Assembly: GCA_902776545.1 (NCBI GenBank)
Contig: CACYQO010000061.1
Location: 1-52,196 of the forward strand
Source of the DNA: an uncultured Prevotellaceae bacterium
GTDB lineage: Bacteria; Bacteroidota; Bacteroidia; Bacteroidales; Bacteroidaceae
DNA length: 52,196 nucleotides
Direction of reading: 5' to 3'
Below, in pieces: positions 32,726 through 40,699 of this stretch (the stretch's first letter is position 1; every line of letters starts with the position of its first letter). The position numbers and the translations under genes are program-made. The notes under the pieces were generated by a model, which was not told the origin of the DNA, ran no database searches, and worked only from the letters and a program-made list of their open reading frames with translations.

Positions 32726-33981
32726 TCCGTGACGCTGTTAACCAGATTGTTCAACCATATCTTCCACTTGTCCAGAATCGTAGGCTCCTTTTCCTCTTCT
32801 GGTTCTGGCTCTGGCTCAGGAGGTGTAACGACAGCAGGCTCAGGCTCTGCGGCTGGCTCCACGTTGAAATCAATCTCCGTCTGCGTGATCACCGCACCCA
32901 TCGTTGGCACAGCCTTCACCGCAGGCCTATACAGTTTCTTGATGATATCCTCGTAGTAATCATCCTCACTGCTGTGAACGTCCATCTGCACCTCTGCCTC
33001 CAGACGATCCTCCATACCCGTAGCCAGAATCGTCACCTTGGCATCCTCACCCAGAGAGTCATCCGTAGCCGTACCCCAGATCACATCGATATTCGGATCC
33101 AGCTGGTCGAAGAAATCATCTATCTCCTGCAATTCACGGACGAAGATAGGGTGCTCGTCGCTGGAGTAGATATTAAAGAGGATACGCTTTGCCTTGCCGA
33201 TATCATTGCCATAGATCAGCGGCGAGTCGAGCGCATTGAGGATAGCCCTCTCCACACGATGATCGCCACTGGCACGTCCCATCGCCATGATGGCCCCACC
33301 GCCATCCTTGATGGTTGTTTCCACGTCACGGAAGTCACTCTTGATACCTCCGTCACTGGGCAGGGTAATCAGTTCCGAGATTCCTTTCACGGCATCCATC
33401 AGGATATTGTCAGCCCTGACGAAAGCCTCTTTCACAGAGAGGTCGGAATCGGCATACACATCGCACAGCCGTTCGTTGTTCACAATCAACAGCGCATCCA
33501 CATTCTTGCGCAGTTCATCCACACCCTTCAAGGCCTTGATGATCTTCCGCTTTTTCTCGAAGAAGAAAGGTATCGTCACCACCCCCACCGTCAGGATGCC
33601 CATATCCTTGGCCACACCAGCTACCACAGGGGCAGCACCAGTACCAGTACCACCACCCATACCCGCTGTCACGAATACCATCTTCGTGCCGTCAGAAAGC
33701 AGCTTCACAAAGTCGTTGATGTTTGTTTCCGCTTCACAACGCCCCTGTTCTGGATTGCCTCCTGCGCCAAGGCCTTCACCCAATTGTATCTTCACAGGCA
33801 CAGGCGACCTCGACAGCGACTGGCTATCCGTATTACATACAGCATAAGTCACGCCCTCAACGCGTTCCTTATACATATTAGCCACCGCATTGCAGCCACC
33901 ACCACCAACGCCAACCACCTTGATGATGTTCTTCATCTGGTCTTTTACCTCACCAAAAAACGGTATGATATCCTCTCCCAT
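32722..33981 (-). CDS. ftsZ: FtsZ-type tubulin-like GTPase, divergent and outside a dcw cluster
   Basis: The 419-aa protein has the G-box VGVGGGGCNAV (23-33), the tubulin signature GGGTGTG (109-115), a T7 loop reading KSDFRDV (canonical NxDFADV, so the Asn is Lys while both Asp remain) and then an acidic, Pro/Glu-rich linker (PEPEPEPEEEKEP). The C-terminus DKWKIWLNNLVNSV looks like an amphipathic helix and not like the usual conserved tail. No ftsA, ftsQ or mur genes lie nearby. It could be the main FtsZ in a rearranged setting, or a second paralog. A promoter box is at 34005-34014. Confidence 0.88.
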   Translation of the reverse strand: MGEDIIPFFGEVKDQMKNIIKVVGVGGGGCNAVANMYKERVEGVTYAVCNTDSQSLSRSPVPVKIQLGEGLGAGGNPEQGRCEAETNINDFVKLLSDGTKMVFVTAGMGGGTGTGAAPVVAGVAKDMGILTVGVVTIPFFFEKKRKIIKALKGVDELRKNVDALLIVNNERLCDVYADSDLSVKEAFVRADNILMDAVKGISELITLPSDGGIKSDFRDVETTIKDGGGAIMAMGRASGDHRVERAILNALDSPLIYGNDIGKAKRILFNIYSSDEHPIFVRELQEIDDFFDQLDPNIDVIWGTATDDSLGEDAKVTILATGMEDRLEAEVQMDVHSSEDDYYEDIIKKLYRPAVKAVPTMGAVITQTEIDFNVEPAAEPEPAVVTPPEPEPEPEEEKEPTILDKWKIWLNNLVNSVTE

Positions 33982-34004
33982 AAACTACACATTATGATTT
34001 TGTT

Positions 34005-34014
34005 TGCAAAGTTA
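34005..34014 (-). promoter_or_regulatory. promoter of ftsZ
   Basis: TAACTTTGCA on the minus strand, 23 nt before the ATG. Confidence 0.65.
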
Positions 34015-34038
34015 GCAAACATTTTCCATATCTCCAAA

Positions 34039-34059
34039 TCTCCGCAAGGCTTGCGGAGA
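34039..34059. terminator. perfect 21-bp palindrome between rhuM and ftsZ
   Basis: TCTCCGCAAG and CTTGCGGAGA pair around a single G. No strong T run follows in the minus direction, so it is either a terminator for the rhuM-like gene or an operator upstream of ftsZ. Confidence 0.5.
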
Positions 34060-34134
34060 AATAAATCATACCCTTAGCTCCTCAACACGAATGGACGCTT
34101 ACGCTTTGTTAGATTTTAATCTTATTCATAATTC

Positions 34135-35112
34135 TTATGCGTTTCTCTGATTGATCAGATTCACCACGACCTTTACCATCACATCTTTCTCTTCCGTCTT
34201 GCTCTCTGCAATCATCAGGGTCAAGGCCACGAGCGTGTTATCTGCCAACCGCTTTGATCCATCCTCACGATAGAGGATGCCATTGTTATTGAGGAACCAT
34301 AGGAACAACGTGGCAGCAATACGCTTGTTGCCGTCGCTAAACGAATGATTTTTCGTCACCAGATACAGCAGCATGGCAGCCTTCTCCTCCACGCTGGGAT
34401 AAAGTTCCTCGCCTCCAAACGTCTGATAGATTTGGCCAATACTGCTCTTGAACGAATCGTCCTTCTCATTTCCAAAGAGCATGGAGCCACCAAATTTATC
34501 ACGCAGCCTGCCAATCTCTTCCATCGCATTGTCGTAGGTCGCATGGAATTTCTCATGTTTGGTAGTCTTGTCGATAGTCAGACGTTCGTAGTCATAATTA
34601 TCGAGCGTATCCAGGGCATAGGTATAGTCAACAACCACATTCAGCAAGTCCTGGCTCTCAATTGTCTGAGGTATCTCCTGATTGCTGATAGCACGACTTG
34701 CCACCAGCACCAGTTGGCGCAGTTCCCCAAGTTGCTCCTTACGGATGCGCTCGTTTACAGCATAACCTTTAACAAGATAGTCCTTGATAATCTTTCGAGC
34801 CCAGATGCGGAAGGCTGTGCCACGTTTACTATGAACGCGATAACCAACAGAGATGATAACATCAAGGCTATAAAACGGCACAGGTTTCTTCACACCATTA
34901 ACGTGTAAAAAATGCACGTTATTATCGTCACGCTCCAACTCGCCGTCCTTGAAGGCATTCGAAACATGTCGTCTTACGTTTGATTCCTCCTTCGCAAAGA
35001 GCGAGGCCATCTGTGCAACATTCAGCCACACCGTTTCATCCTCCAGCCTGACATCAATCTGCGTCTTTCCATCTGAAGTCTGATAGATTACAATCTTCTG
35101 TTCTTCTTTCAT
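34135..35112 (-). CDS. RhuM family protein with C-terminal Fic/Doc-like domain
   Basis: The 325-aa protein has the RhuM region (VWLNVAQMASLFAKEESNVRRHV, FYSLDVIISVGYRVHSKRGTAFRIWA) and a C-terminal Fic/Doc motif HSFSDGNKR (256-264) in a helical setting. Fic proteins transfer AMP or phosphate to target proteins; RhuM-type genes are common in genomic islands and prophages. No obvious antitoxin gene is adjacent. It marks the right boundary of the conserved part and the start of the accessory island. Promoter at 35130-35139. Confidence 0.88.
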   Translation of the reverse strand: MKEEQKIVIYQTSDGKTQIDVRLEDETVWLNVAQMASLFAKEESNVRRHVSNAFKDGELERDDNNVHFLHVNGVKKPVPFYSLDVIISVGYRVHSKRGTAFRIWARKIIKDYLVKGYAVNERIRKEQLGELRQLVLVASRAISNQEIPQTIESQDLLNVVVDYTYALDTLDNYDYERLTIDKTTKHEKFHATYDNAMEEIGRLRDKFGGSMLFGNEKDDSFKSSIGQIYQTFGGEELYPSVEEKAAMLLYLVTKNHSFSDGNKRIAATLFLWFLNNNGILYREDGSKRLADNTLVALTLMIAESKTEEKDVMVKVVVNLINQRNA

Positions 35113-35129
35113 ACCTTATTAGTTTCATT

Positions 35130-35139
35130 TGCAAAGGTA
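35130..35139 (-). promoter_or_regulatory. promoter of the RhuM-Fic gene
   Basis: TACCTTTGCA on the minus strand, 18 nt before the ATG. It lacks the 17-bp palindrome of the other island promoters. Confidence 0.62.
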
Positions 35140-35166
35140 CGATTTTTTTGGCAAACCACCAATTTT

Positions 35167-35826
35167 TTACTTGGTTATTTCGACATTTATTTCCGTTTTG
35201 AACTTCCTTACGTAGATGAAATCTGTGATGGCAAATGGCAGGTGCTGAAAGAGATTATGAAACTGGCTGATAAGATGCAGGTCCTTTGTCAGTACAGGAT
35301 CAAGACCCTCATTCCAATTAGGAGGCGGACAGTCCATTCCAATGAATGAATCAAAGCTACAGCCCTCATCTCTGGGAAACGTGAGAGTCAGTATAGAAAT
35401 ACCGTCAGCATATAATGGGTTTAAGTCCTCATCGCATAGAGCATACCATAACTCCTGCCTGTCATCACCCTGTATAGGATGCAAAGCCGGATAGTCTGGA
35501 TCGAAATAACACTTGGCAGTGAGTTCCATCTCTTCGCCATCACCTTCATCAATGCTTTCTATCATCTTTTCCCAGATACGATGAGCTCGATCGTACATGT
35601 CATGAAGAGCCTCACGCAAGGCATCATTGAATGCGATAATCTCTGGTAAAAGATCAGCTTGATGAGCAAGTAACTCTTTGTTGATGATATCTCTACGCAG
35701 GTTCAAGAGTACATCGTCACCAAAGTCATAATGATATGTGTTTTTATACGCATGGACGATCTCATCTTCAATCATCTTGACGCTATAATCACAAAGAGCA
35801 TCAATTTCAAAGTCTTTCCTGTTCAT
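35167..35826 (-). CDS. unknown acidic protein of the accessory island
   Basis: The 219-aa protein is acidic and soluble. Helical segments (FEIDALCDYSVKMIEDEIVHAYKNTY) are followed by a beta-rich half with LTAKCYFDPDYPALHPIQ and CDEDLNPLYADGISILTLTFP. No motif is recognised. It lies 3 nt downstream of the 104-aa gene and shares its palindrome-type promoter. Confidence 0.65.
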   Translation of the reverse strand: MNRKDFEIDALCDYSVKMIEDEIVHAYKNTYHYDFGDDVLLNLRRDIINKELLAHQADLLPEIIAFNDALREALHDMYDRAHRIWEKMIESIDEGDGEEMELTAKCYFDPDYPALHPIQGDDRQELWYALCDEDLNPLYADGISILTLTFPRDEGCSFDSFIGMDCPPPNWNEGLDPVLTKDLHLISQFHNLFQHLPFAITDFIYVRKFKTEINVEITK

Positions 35827-35829
35827 ATG

Positions 35830-36144
35830 TTAATCCCATAAATTAAGAAAATATTTACGAAACAAATCCAAGCCCTCATTGATAATCGGATAGTCATCAC
35901 TATATACCACTTTATTTGGCCCCACTAATTCAAAAGCATCGATCATTTTCTGAATAGCCTTATTCCAGGCATCTATATCCTTAAATCCAGGGGCATGTCC
36001 ATGCTTATCGAGTGCCTTAAATGCCTTCAAACGAGGCACTATATCCCTCGCAATATAGTGGTACGTTCCCCAGACTTCCTCTATCGGATAGTCATTCTTG
36101 TAACTCCAATTCTCTGTAAATTCATCTTTCTTCTTCCTTTTCAT
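35830..36144 (-). CDS. unknown small protein of the accessory island
   Basis: The 104-aa protein begins with a basic stretch (KRKKKDEF) and has the motif VWGTYHYIARDIVPRLKAFKALDKHGH and a C-terminal helix FRKYFLNLWD. No family is recognised. It is first gene of a two-gene unit under the operator/promoter at 36169-36205. Confidence 0.62.
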   Translation of the reverse strand: MKRKKKDEFTENWSYKNDYPIEEVWGTYHYIARDIVPRLKAFKALDKHGHAPGFKDIDAWNKAIQKMIDAFELVGPNKVVYSDDYPIINEGLDLFRKYFLNLWD

Positions 36145-36168
36145 GTTTTCAATCTTTATTGTTCATAC

Positions 36169-36205
36169 TGCAAAGATAAAAGAAACCTCTGCCGTTTTGG
36201 GACAG
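36169..36205 (-). promoter_or_regulatory. island promoter with 17-bp palindromic operator, site 1
   Basis: Minus strand: CTGTCCCAAAACGGCAG (36189-36205), 10 nt, then the -7 box TATCTTTGCA (36169-36178). It drives the genes at 36144 and 35826. Confidence 0.72.
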
Positions 36206-36223
36206 AATTACAGTTTCTTCTGA

Positions 36224-38629
36224 TTATTCATTATTCTGAAACTGAAACTCATAATAAACCGACATATATTCATCAGGATAATGAGCTTTAAGATATGCAG
36301 TTTGATAGGCTATCCATGTGTAACAAACAGCATGAGATTTACAGTACGCATAAGGGCCATATTTCTCCCATTCTACCCATACCTTCTTTAAGTCCTTTGG
36401 ATCATGACCATTCTTTCTGCCCCCTTCTATGAACTTTGGTTTCATTTCATCAAGAACTTCTTGTTTCTTTTTACCTAATGCTTTACGAAGAATGTCGCTC
36501 TCTTCACGAGTAAAGTTAGCAAGGATACGAGACAAATGCATGATCTGTTCCTGATATAGAGTGAAGCCATAGGTTTCCTTTTGATATCTTTCCATGCAGG
36601 GAATATCATACTTGATTTCCTCACGACCATTCTTTCTTGCTATAAATGAAGGTAGATACTTTTCGTATCCTGGTAAATAGAAAACACTAAATGCGACTAA
36701 ATCACCGAATACGGTAGGATGTAGTTTATATAGATTAATCCCCTTTCCTATCGAGTCAAATTCAAATATTCCTTCAACATCTCCCTGTTGGAAAAGTTCG
36801 AATGTCTTGGGATCATCAATAGGGATATTGTTCAAATCAACTTCAATGCCATGAGTCAGCTTTATAAGATCAAGCGTTTTCTTTATTTCAGTTAGCGTCT
36901 TTAATTGCAACAAGTCAAATTTAACCAGCCCACAATCTTCAATATACCATCCATCATATTGTGTACAGACAATTCTATCCCCCTTTTTATCAGGATCATC
37001 AACGATACAGACAGGCGCACAATCACTAATATCTCCCGGACTGACGATAAGACCACATGCATGAATACCTGTACCACATACTGTGCCCTCAAGCATCTTT
37101 GCATATTTGATGGTGTTAGCCAGGGCCGGATCTTTTGATGACTCTGCCTCTTGTAATTCTGGAGTACACTTAATTGCATTGGGGAGAGTCATTCTCATAT
37201 AATTTGGCAGAGTGCCAGGAATAGCCTTACAGAGAGCATTAGCCACTCGACTTGGTACTTTCTCAACACGTGCTACACCTTTGATGGAGTTTTTAATATC
37301 CATCTTCTCAAAAGTTACAATATGGGCACAATTATCATTTCCGTATTTGTCTTCCAGATACTTTTCTGCAATATTTCGTCCTTCCTCATCAAAGTCAATA
37401 TCAATATCAGGCAAAATCTCTCGGTCTATTCTTACAAAACGCTCAAACAATAGATCATATTTCAGAGGGTCTATTGCAGTTATTCCTAAACAGTAGCAAA
37501 CCAAACTGCCAGCAACAGAACCTCGCCCTGGTCCTACCATAACTCCATATTTATTTCTCATGGCGTTAATAAGATCTTGGATAATAAGGAAATATCTTGA
37601 GAAGTTTTTCGAATCTATTTCATCAAATTCAAATAGAAGCCTTTTCTCTATTTCAAAAGGCAATGGATTACCATATATACGGTTTGCACCCACCAGAGTC
37701 AGTTCTTTTAGATAGTCAGATTCAGAATCAAACCCTTCAGGAATTGGGAACAAAGGCAGGTTAGGTTTCTGATCTATGCTATAGATTTCAATCTTGTCTA
37801 GAATCTCAATAGTGTTGGATAATGCCTCAGGGACATCATTAAATATGGCCCTCATTTCATCACAGGTTTTGAACCACTCCTGTTTGGAGTACATTATTCT
37901 TTCAGGATCATCCAGTGTCTTTTGAGTTCCAATACACAGCCATCTGTCATGAGCCTCGGCCTGTTCCGGCTCAACGAAGTATACATTATTTGTGCATACA
38001 ACCTTAATGCCATATTCTTTAGCAAGGCCAAGCAACAGATCATTTACCTTTACTTGTTTCCTGTATATAACACGATTGGCGATTACAGACACATCCTTCG
38101 CTTCATGACGTTGCAATTCTATATAATAGTCATCACCAAAGATGCTATGATACCATTCTATGGCTTCACATGCGCCTAAGATATTATCTTTCAATAATTT
38201 AGAAGACACTTCGCCTGAAAGACTGCCAGAAAGGACAATTAGTCCCTCATGATATTTTTTCAAGTTTGAACGGCTAGTACATGGTATATCACCGTATTCA
38301 TTAAGCCAAGAAAAAGAAACTAGCCTGATAAGGTTCTCATATCCTTGAAAATTTTTGGCCAGAGCAATAATGTGGTAGTTAGGTTCAACACACATCTCAC
38401 ATCCTAAAATGGGTTTGAATGGTTCTTCACCATTTTCAATTCGTTTCTTATTTTTATAACAAACCAAATCATGAAACTCCCTAATGCCAAACATGTTCCC
38501 TGAATCTGTGAGAGCCATGCCAGACATGCCATCATTAATAGCCTTATTAACTAAATCACGAATGCGCCCTAATCCCTTATTAATTGAGTAATGGGAATGC
38601 ACATGAAGGTGAATAAAATCTTTTGCCAT
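36224..38629 (-). CDS. short DNA polymerase III alpha subunit (DnaE-like, 801 aa)
   Basis: The protein begins with a PHP domain (FIHLHVHSHYSINKG) and has the C-family polymerase palm with GVMVGPGRGSVAGSLVCY and PDIDIDF, whose D408 and D410 match the catalytic aspartates; the third Asp lies in GLVKFDLLQLKTLT. It ends soon after the finger region (YGPYAYCKSHAVCYTWIAYQTAYLKAHYP). It therefore lacks the C-terminal OB-fold and tau-binding parts of a replicative DnaE (usually over 1100 aa) and is clearly an accessory polymerase. It lies 5 nt after the 340-aa unknown gene, in an operon under site 2. Confidence 0.88.
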   Translation of the reverse strand: MAKDFIHLHVHSHYSINKGLGRIRDLVNKAINDGMSGMALTDSGNMFGIREFHDLVCYKNKKRIENGEEPFKPILGCEMCVEPNYHIIALAKNFQGYENLIRLVSFSWLNEYGDIPCTSRSNLKKYHEGLIVLSGSLSGEVSSKLLKDNILGACEAIEWYHSIFGDDYYIELQRHEAKDVSVIANRVIYRKQVKVNDLLLGLAKEYGIKVVCTNNVYFVEPEQAEAHDRWLCIGTQKTLDDPERIMYSKQEWFKTCDEMRAIFNDVPEALSNTIEILDKIEIYSIDQKPNLPLFPIPEGFDSESDYLKELTLVGANRIYGNPLPFEIEKRLLFEFDEIDSKNFSRYFLIIQDLINAMRNKYGVMVGPGRGSVAGSLVCYCLGITAIDPLKYDLLFERFVRIDREILPDIDIDFDEEGRNIAEKYLEDKYGNDNCAHIVTFEKMDIKNSIKGVARVEKVPSRVANALCKAIPGTLPNYMRMTLPNAIKCTPELQEAESSKDPALANTIKYAKMLEGTVCGTGIHACGLIVSPGDISDCAPVCIVDDPDKKGDRIVCTQYDGWYIEDCGLVKFDLLQLKTLTEIKKTLDLIKLTHGIEVDLNNIPIDDPKTFELFQQGDVEGIFEFDSIGKGINLYKLHPTVFGDLVAFSVFYLPGYEKYLPSFIARKNGREEIKYDIPCMERYQKETYGFTLYQEQIMHLSRILANFTREESDILRKALGKKKQEVLDEMKPKFIEGGRKNGHDPKDLKKVWVEWEKYGPYAYCKSHAVCYTWIAYQTAYLKAHYPDEYMSVYYEFQFQNNE

Positions 38630-38634
38630 AATCT

Positions 38635-39657
38635 TTATTTTACTAATGGTTCTTTTGAATTAAATGTAGCATAGTCGATACGGACCTGCCTGCCTAATGA
38701 GGGATCTGTGGCCACGAGGATGTCGCTTGATTTGCAGTTACCAATAAGGAGTTTGCATAAGTGCTGTTCGTCTTCTGTCAGTTCCTGGTGCCATTCGCTA
38801 GTGGTCAAGACCACTACCATTCTGTCTAATCTGGTATTGATATCCTCCATCTCTAATAATTCACAAAGATACTTGGCCCCATTCATATTCTCATCAGCAT
38901 ACGATGTAAGTGTTTCTGGGCTGAACAAGTCTGACTGAAACAGTTCGCAGAGTTGCCCAATACTCATATTGTTTCTTTCGTCAGTCAATGCCGGAATTGC
39001 CTGAACGATGAACTTACTGATAGCTGCCATACGCTCATAATAGTAACCTCTAAACTCTCTGCGAAACATCCTCTTCTTTTTTATCTTGTTCTTCCTTCTG
39101 CTGATACACCAGAACATATCCTTGGATTGCTTGATCAATTCCTTTTTCTTTGATCGTGCCAACTCTTTCATAGTAGGAACGTGGCCACCATTTCTGCGAA
39201 TGATGGAGAAATACCTCTTTGCCTTTACCTTATTATATATAGAGTCGTCCCACCTGTCTTTGATATCTATATCATCTTCGTCAAACCTTAAATACTCCTG
39301 TGCTTGCTCTCTCACAAAGCCATAGAAAGAGGTATGCCAGATGCAACAAGCCGCTATTTCAGCATTAGTAGCCTTCACATCAGAAGCGAGGATTATTTCC
39401 TTTGTCAGCGAGTGCTCCCAATAATCACCCTCCATTGGGTAGGCATTAAGGCGAGAGCTCCCATCCTCCCTTTCCCTCGTGGTGATATTACACACATCAC
39501 TATTCGCATCGTCATCATATTTGGGTGTCATCAGACGAAGCATGTCGAAATGAATCTTATACCATTTCAAATTACCCTCCGCACCTGGATGCATCTGCAC
39601 AAGACAAGGAGCCACCTCATCAAAAGTAACACTGTTCAATAATTCTTTGAAAGTCAT
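38635..39657 (-). CDS. unknown protein in operon with the short DnaE
   Basis: From the ATG at 39657 the 340-aa protein starts MTFKELLNSVTFDEVAPCL, which resembles the start of the 140-aa protein at 45097-45516 (MTVLEFFRKYDFESVLPHL). The middle has RRKNKIKKKRMFRREFRGYYYERMAAI and the end is acidic. No catalytic motif is recognised. An upstream ATG at 39741 is rejected because it lies beyond the promoter at 39684-39720. Its tight coupling to the polymerase gene suggests a partner role. Confidence 0.68.
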   Translation of the reverse strand: MTFKELLNSVTFDEVAPCLVQMHPGAEGNLKWYKIHFDMLRLMTPKYDDDANSDVCNITTREREDGSSRLNAYPMEGDYWEHSLTKEIILASDVKATNAEIAACCIWHTSFYGFVREQAQEYLRFDEDDIDIKDRWDDSIYNKVKAKRYFSIIRRNGGHVPTMKELARSKKKELIKQSKDMFWCISRRKNKIKKKRMFRREFRGYYYERMAAISKFIVQAIPALTDERNNMSIGQLCELFQSDLFSPETLTSYADENMNGAKYLCELLEMEDINTRLDRMVVVLTTSEWHQELTEDEQHLCKLLIGNCKSSDILVATDPSLGRQVRIDYATFNSKEPLVK

Positions 39658-39683
39658 AATTCTTTTATCTTTATAGTTCACAG

Positions 39684-39720
39684 TGCAAAGATAAAAGAAA
39701 TCCCTGCCGTTTTGGGGCAG
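39684..39720 (-). promoter_or_regulatory. island promoter with 17-bp palindromic operator, site 2
   Basis: Minus strand: CTGCCCCAAAACGGCAG (39704-39720), 10 nt, then TATCTTTGCA (39684-39693). It drives the polymerase operon. The palindrome is nearly perfect (CTGCC/GGCAG). Confidence 0.75.
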
Positions 39721-39761
39721 AGGTTCAAACAAAAACAACAACTATTTATAGTAACAATTAC

Positions 39762-40559
39762 TTATCTTATGATTTTGTTTCCATACTTTTTTTCAAATAT
39801 TTGGACCAGTTTTCTAAAGTTATCTGGCAGATAGTTCAATCCTTGCCTGTATATTGATTGGGGAATTCCATAAAATGCCTCTGCAATGCTGCCAGTAATA
39901 CATCCAATCGTATCACTATCACCACCAATCGAAATAGCATTTCTGATACAATCCTCAAAATCCACTCCGTCCAAAAATGCGACAATCGCCTGAGGGACGC
40001 TGTCCTGACAAGTTCCTCCCCATGTATAAGTTGATCGAATGCTGTCACATGTGAAGTTAAGATCATACAGGAACTCGTTTTCTATCTCTTTTCGGATATC
40101 TTCTTTAGAAGCACCACATCTAGACATAAATATTGCCAGTGCTGTTGCTTGGGCACCTTTTATCCCTTCTGGATGGTTGTGGGTACATTCTGCACTTTCT
40201 TTTGCTTTGGCGAGAATATCTGCCTTTGCATCAAAAGCCCATCCAACAGGGCCAACACGCATGGCAGAACCATTGCCACAACTGTTATAAGGTCTGAAAT
40301 CTTTTTGTCTAACAGTTCTTACAACCCAGCGCTTAAACTCGCCTCCATAGCCTCCCATTGGCCACGGATTCTGTTCTGCGTATCTGCTATAATAATAGGC
40401 TACGCTTCCCCCATTTAGAAGCCAATCTGCAGTTGCAAGAGTAAGGATACTGTCGTCCGTATAACTACCATTACCACTAAAGAAATCAAACTCCTTTGTC
40501 TTAATATTGCCGAACTCATAGATGCTGCCGACAATGTCACCAATAATACTTCCTAACAT
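39762..40559 (-). CDS. ADP-ribosylglycohydrolase (DraG family)
   Basis: The 265-aa protein has the DraG fold signatures: MLGSIIGDIVGSIYEF at the start, the metal-binding YTDDS near residue 34, NGSAMRVGPVGW, and the C-terminal GGDSDTIGCITGSIAEA. The acidic residues for two metal ions are present. Members remove ADP-ribose from proteins or nucleic acids. Its own promoter (site 3) is separated from the start codon by the group II intron at 40580-42685, which would have to be spliced out of the leader. Confidence 0.92.
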   Translation of the reverse strand: MLGSIIGDIVGSIYEFGNIKTKEFDFFSGNGSYTDDSILTLATADWLLNGGSVAYYYSRYAEQNPWPMGGYGGEFKRWVVRTVRQKDFRPYNSCGNGSAMRVGPVGWAFDAKADILAKAKESAECTHNHPEGIKGAQATALAIFMSRCGASKEDIRKEIENEFLYDLNFTCDSIRSTYTWGGTCQDSVPQAIVAFLDGVDFEDCIRNAISIGGDSDTIGCITGSIAEAFYGIPQSIYRQGLNYLPDNFRKLVQIFEKKYGNKIIR

Positions 40560-40616
40560 AGTTACTATTTTTTATTCTAAGTAGGGCTGCGGGGTTTCCC
40601 CCGCTTTCCCCTTTAA

Positions 40617-40650
40617 GAACCGTGCATGCGACTTTCACCGCACACGGCTC
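40617..40650 (-). ncRNA. group II intron domain V
   Basis: Minus strand GAGCCGTGTGCGGTGAAAGT followed by CGCATGCACGGTTC: the catalytic-triad stem-loop of group II introns, with the GUGAAAGU-type loop region and the pairing GAGCCGTG/CACGGTTC. Confidence 0.9.
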
Positions 40651-40699
40651 GCGTAATTCTAAATTAATTCTCGTTCTAATTAATCGGCTCTGTGCCTCT

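Noticed and set aside
32707-34077. Plus-strand open frame of 456 codons
   Set aside because: It is antisense to ftsZ, whose G-box and tubulin signature are unmistakable; the frame is His/Thr/Ile-rich without motifs.
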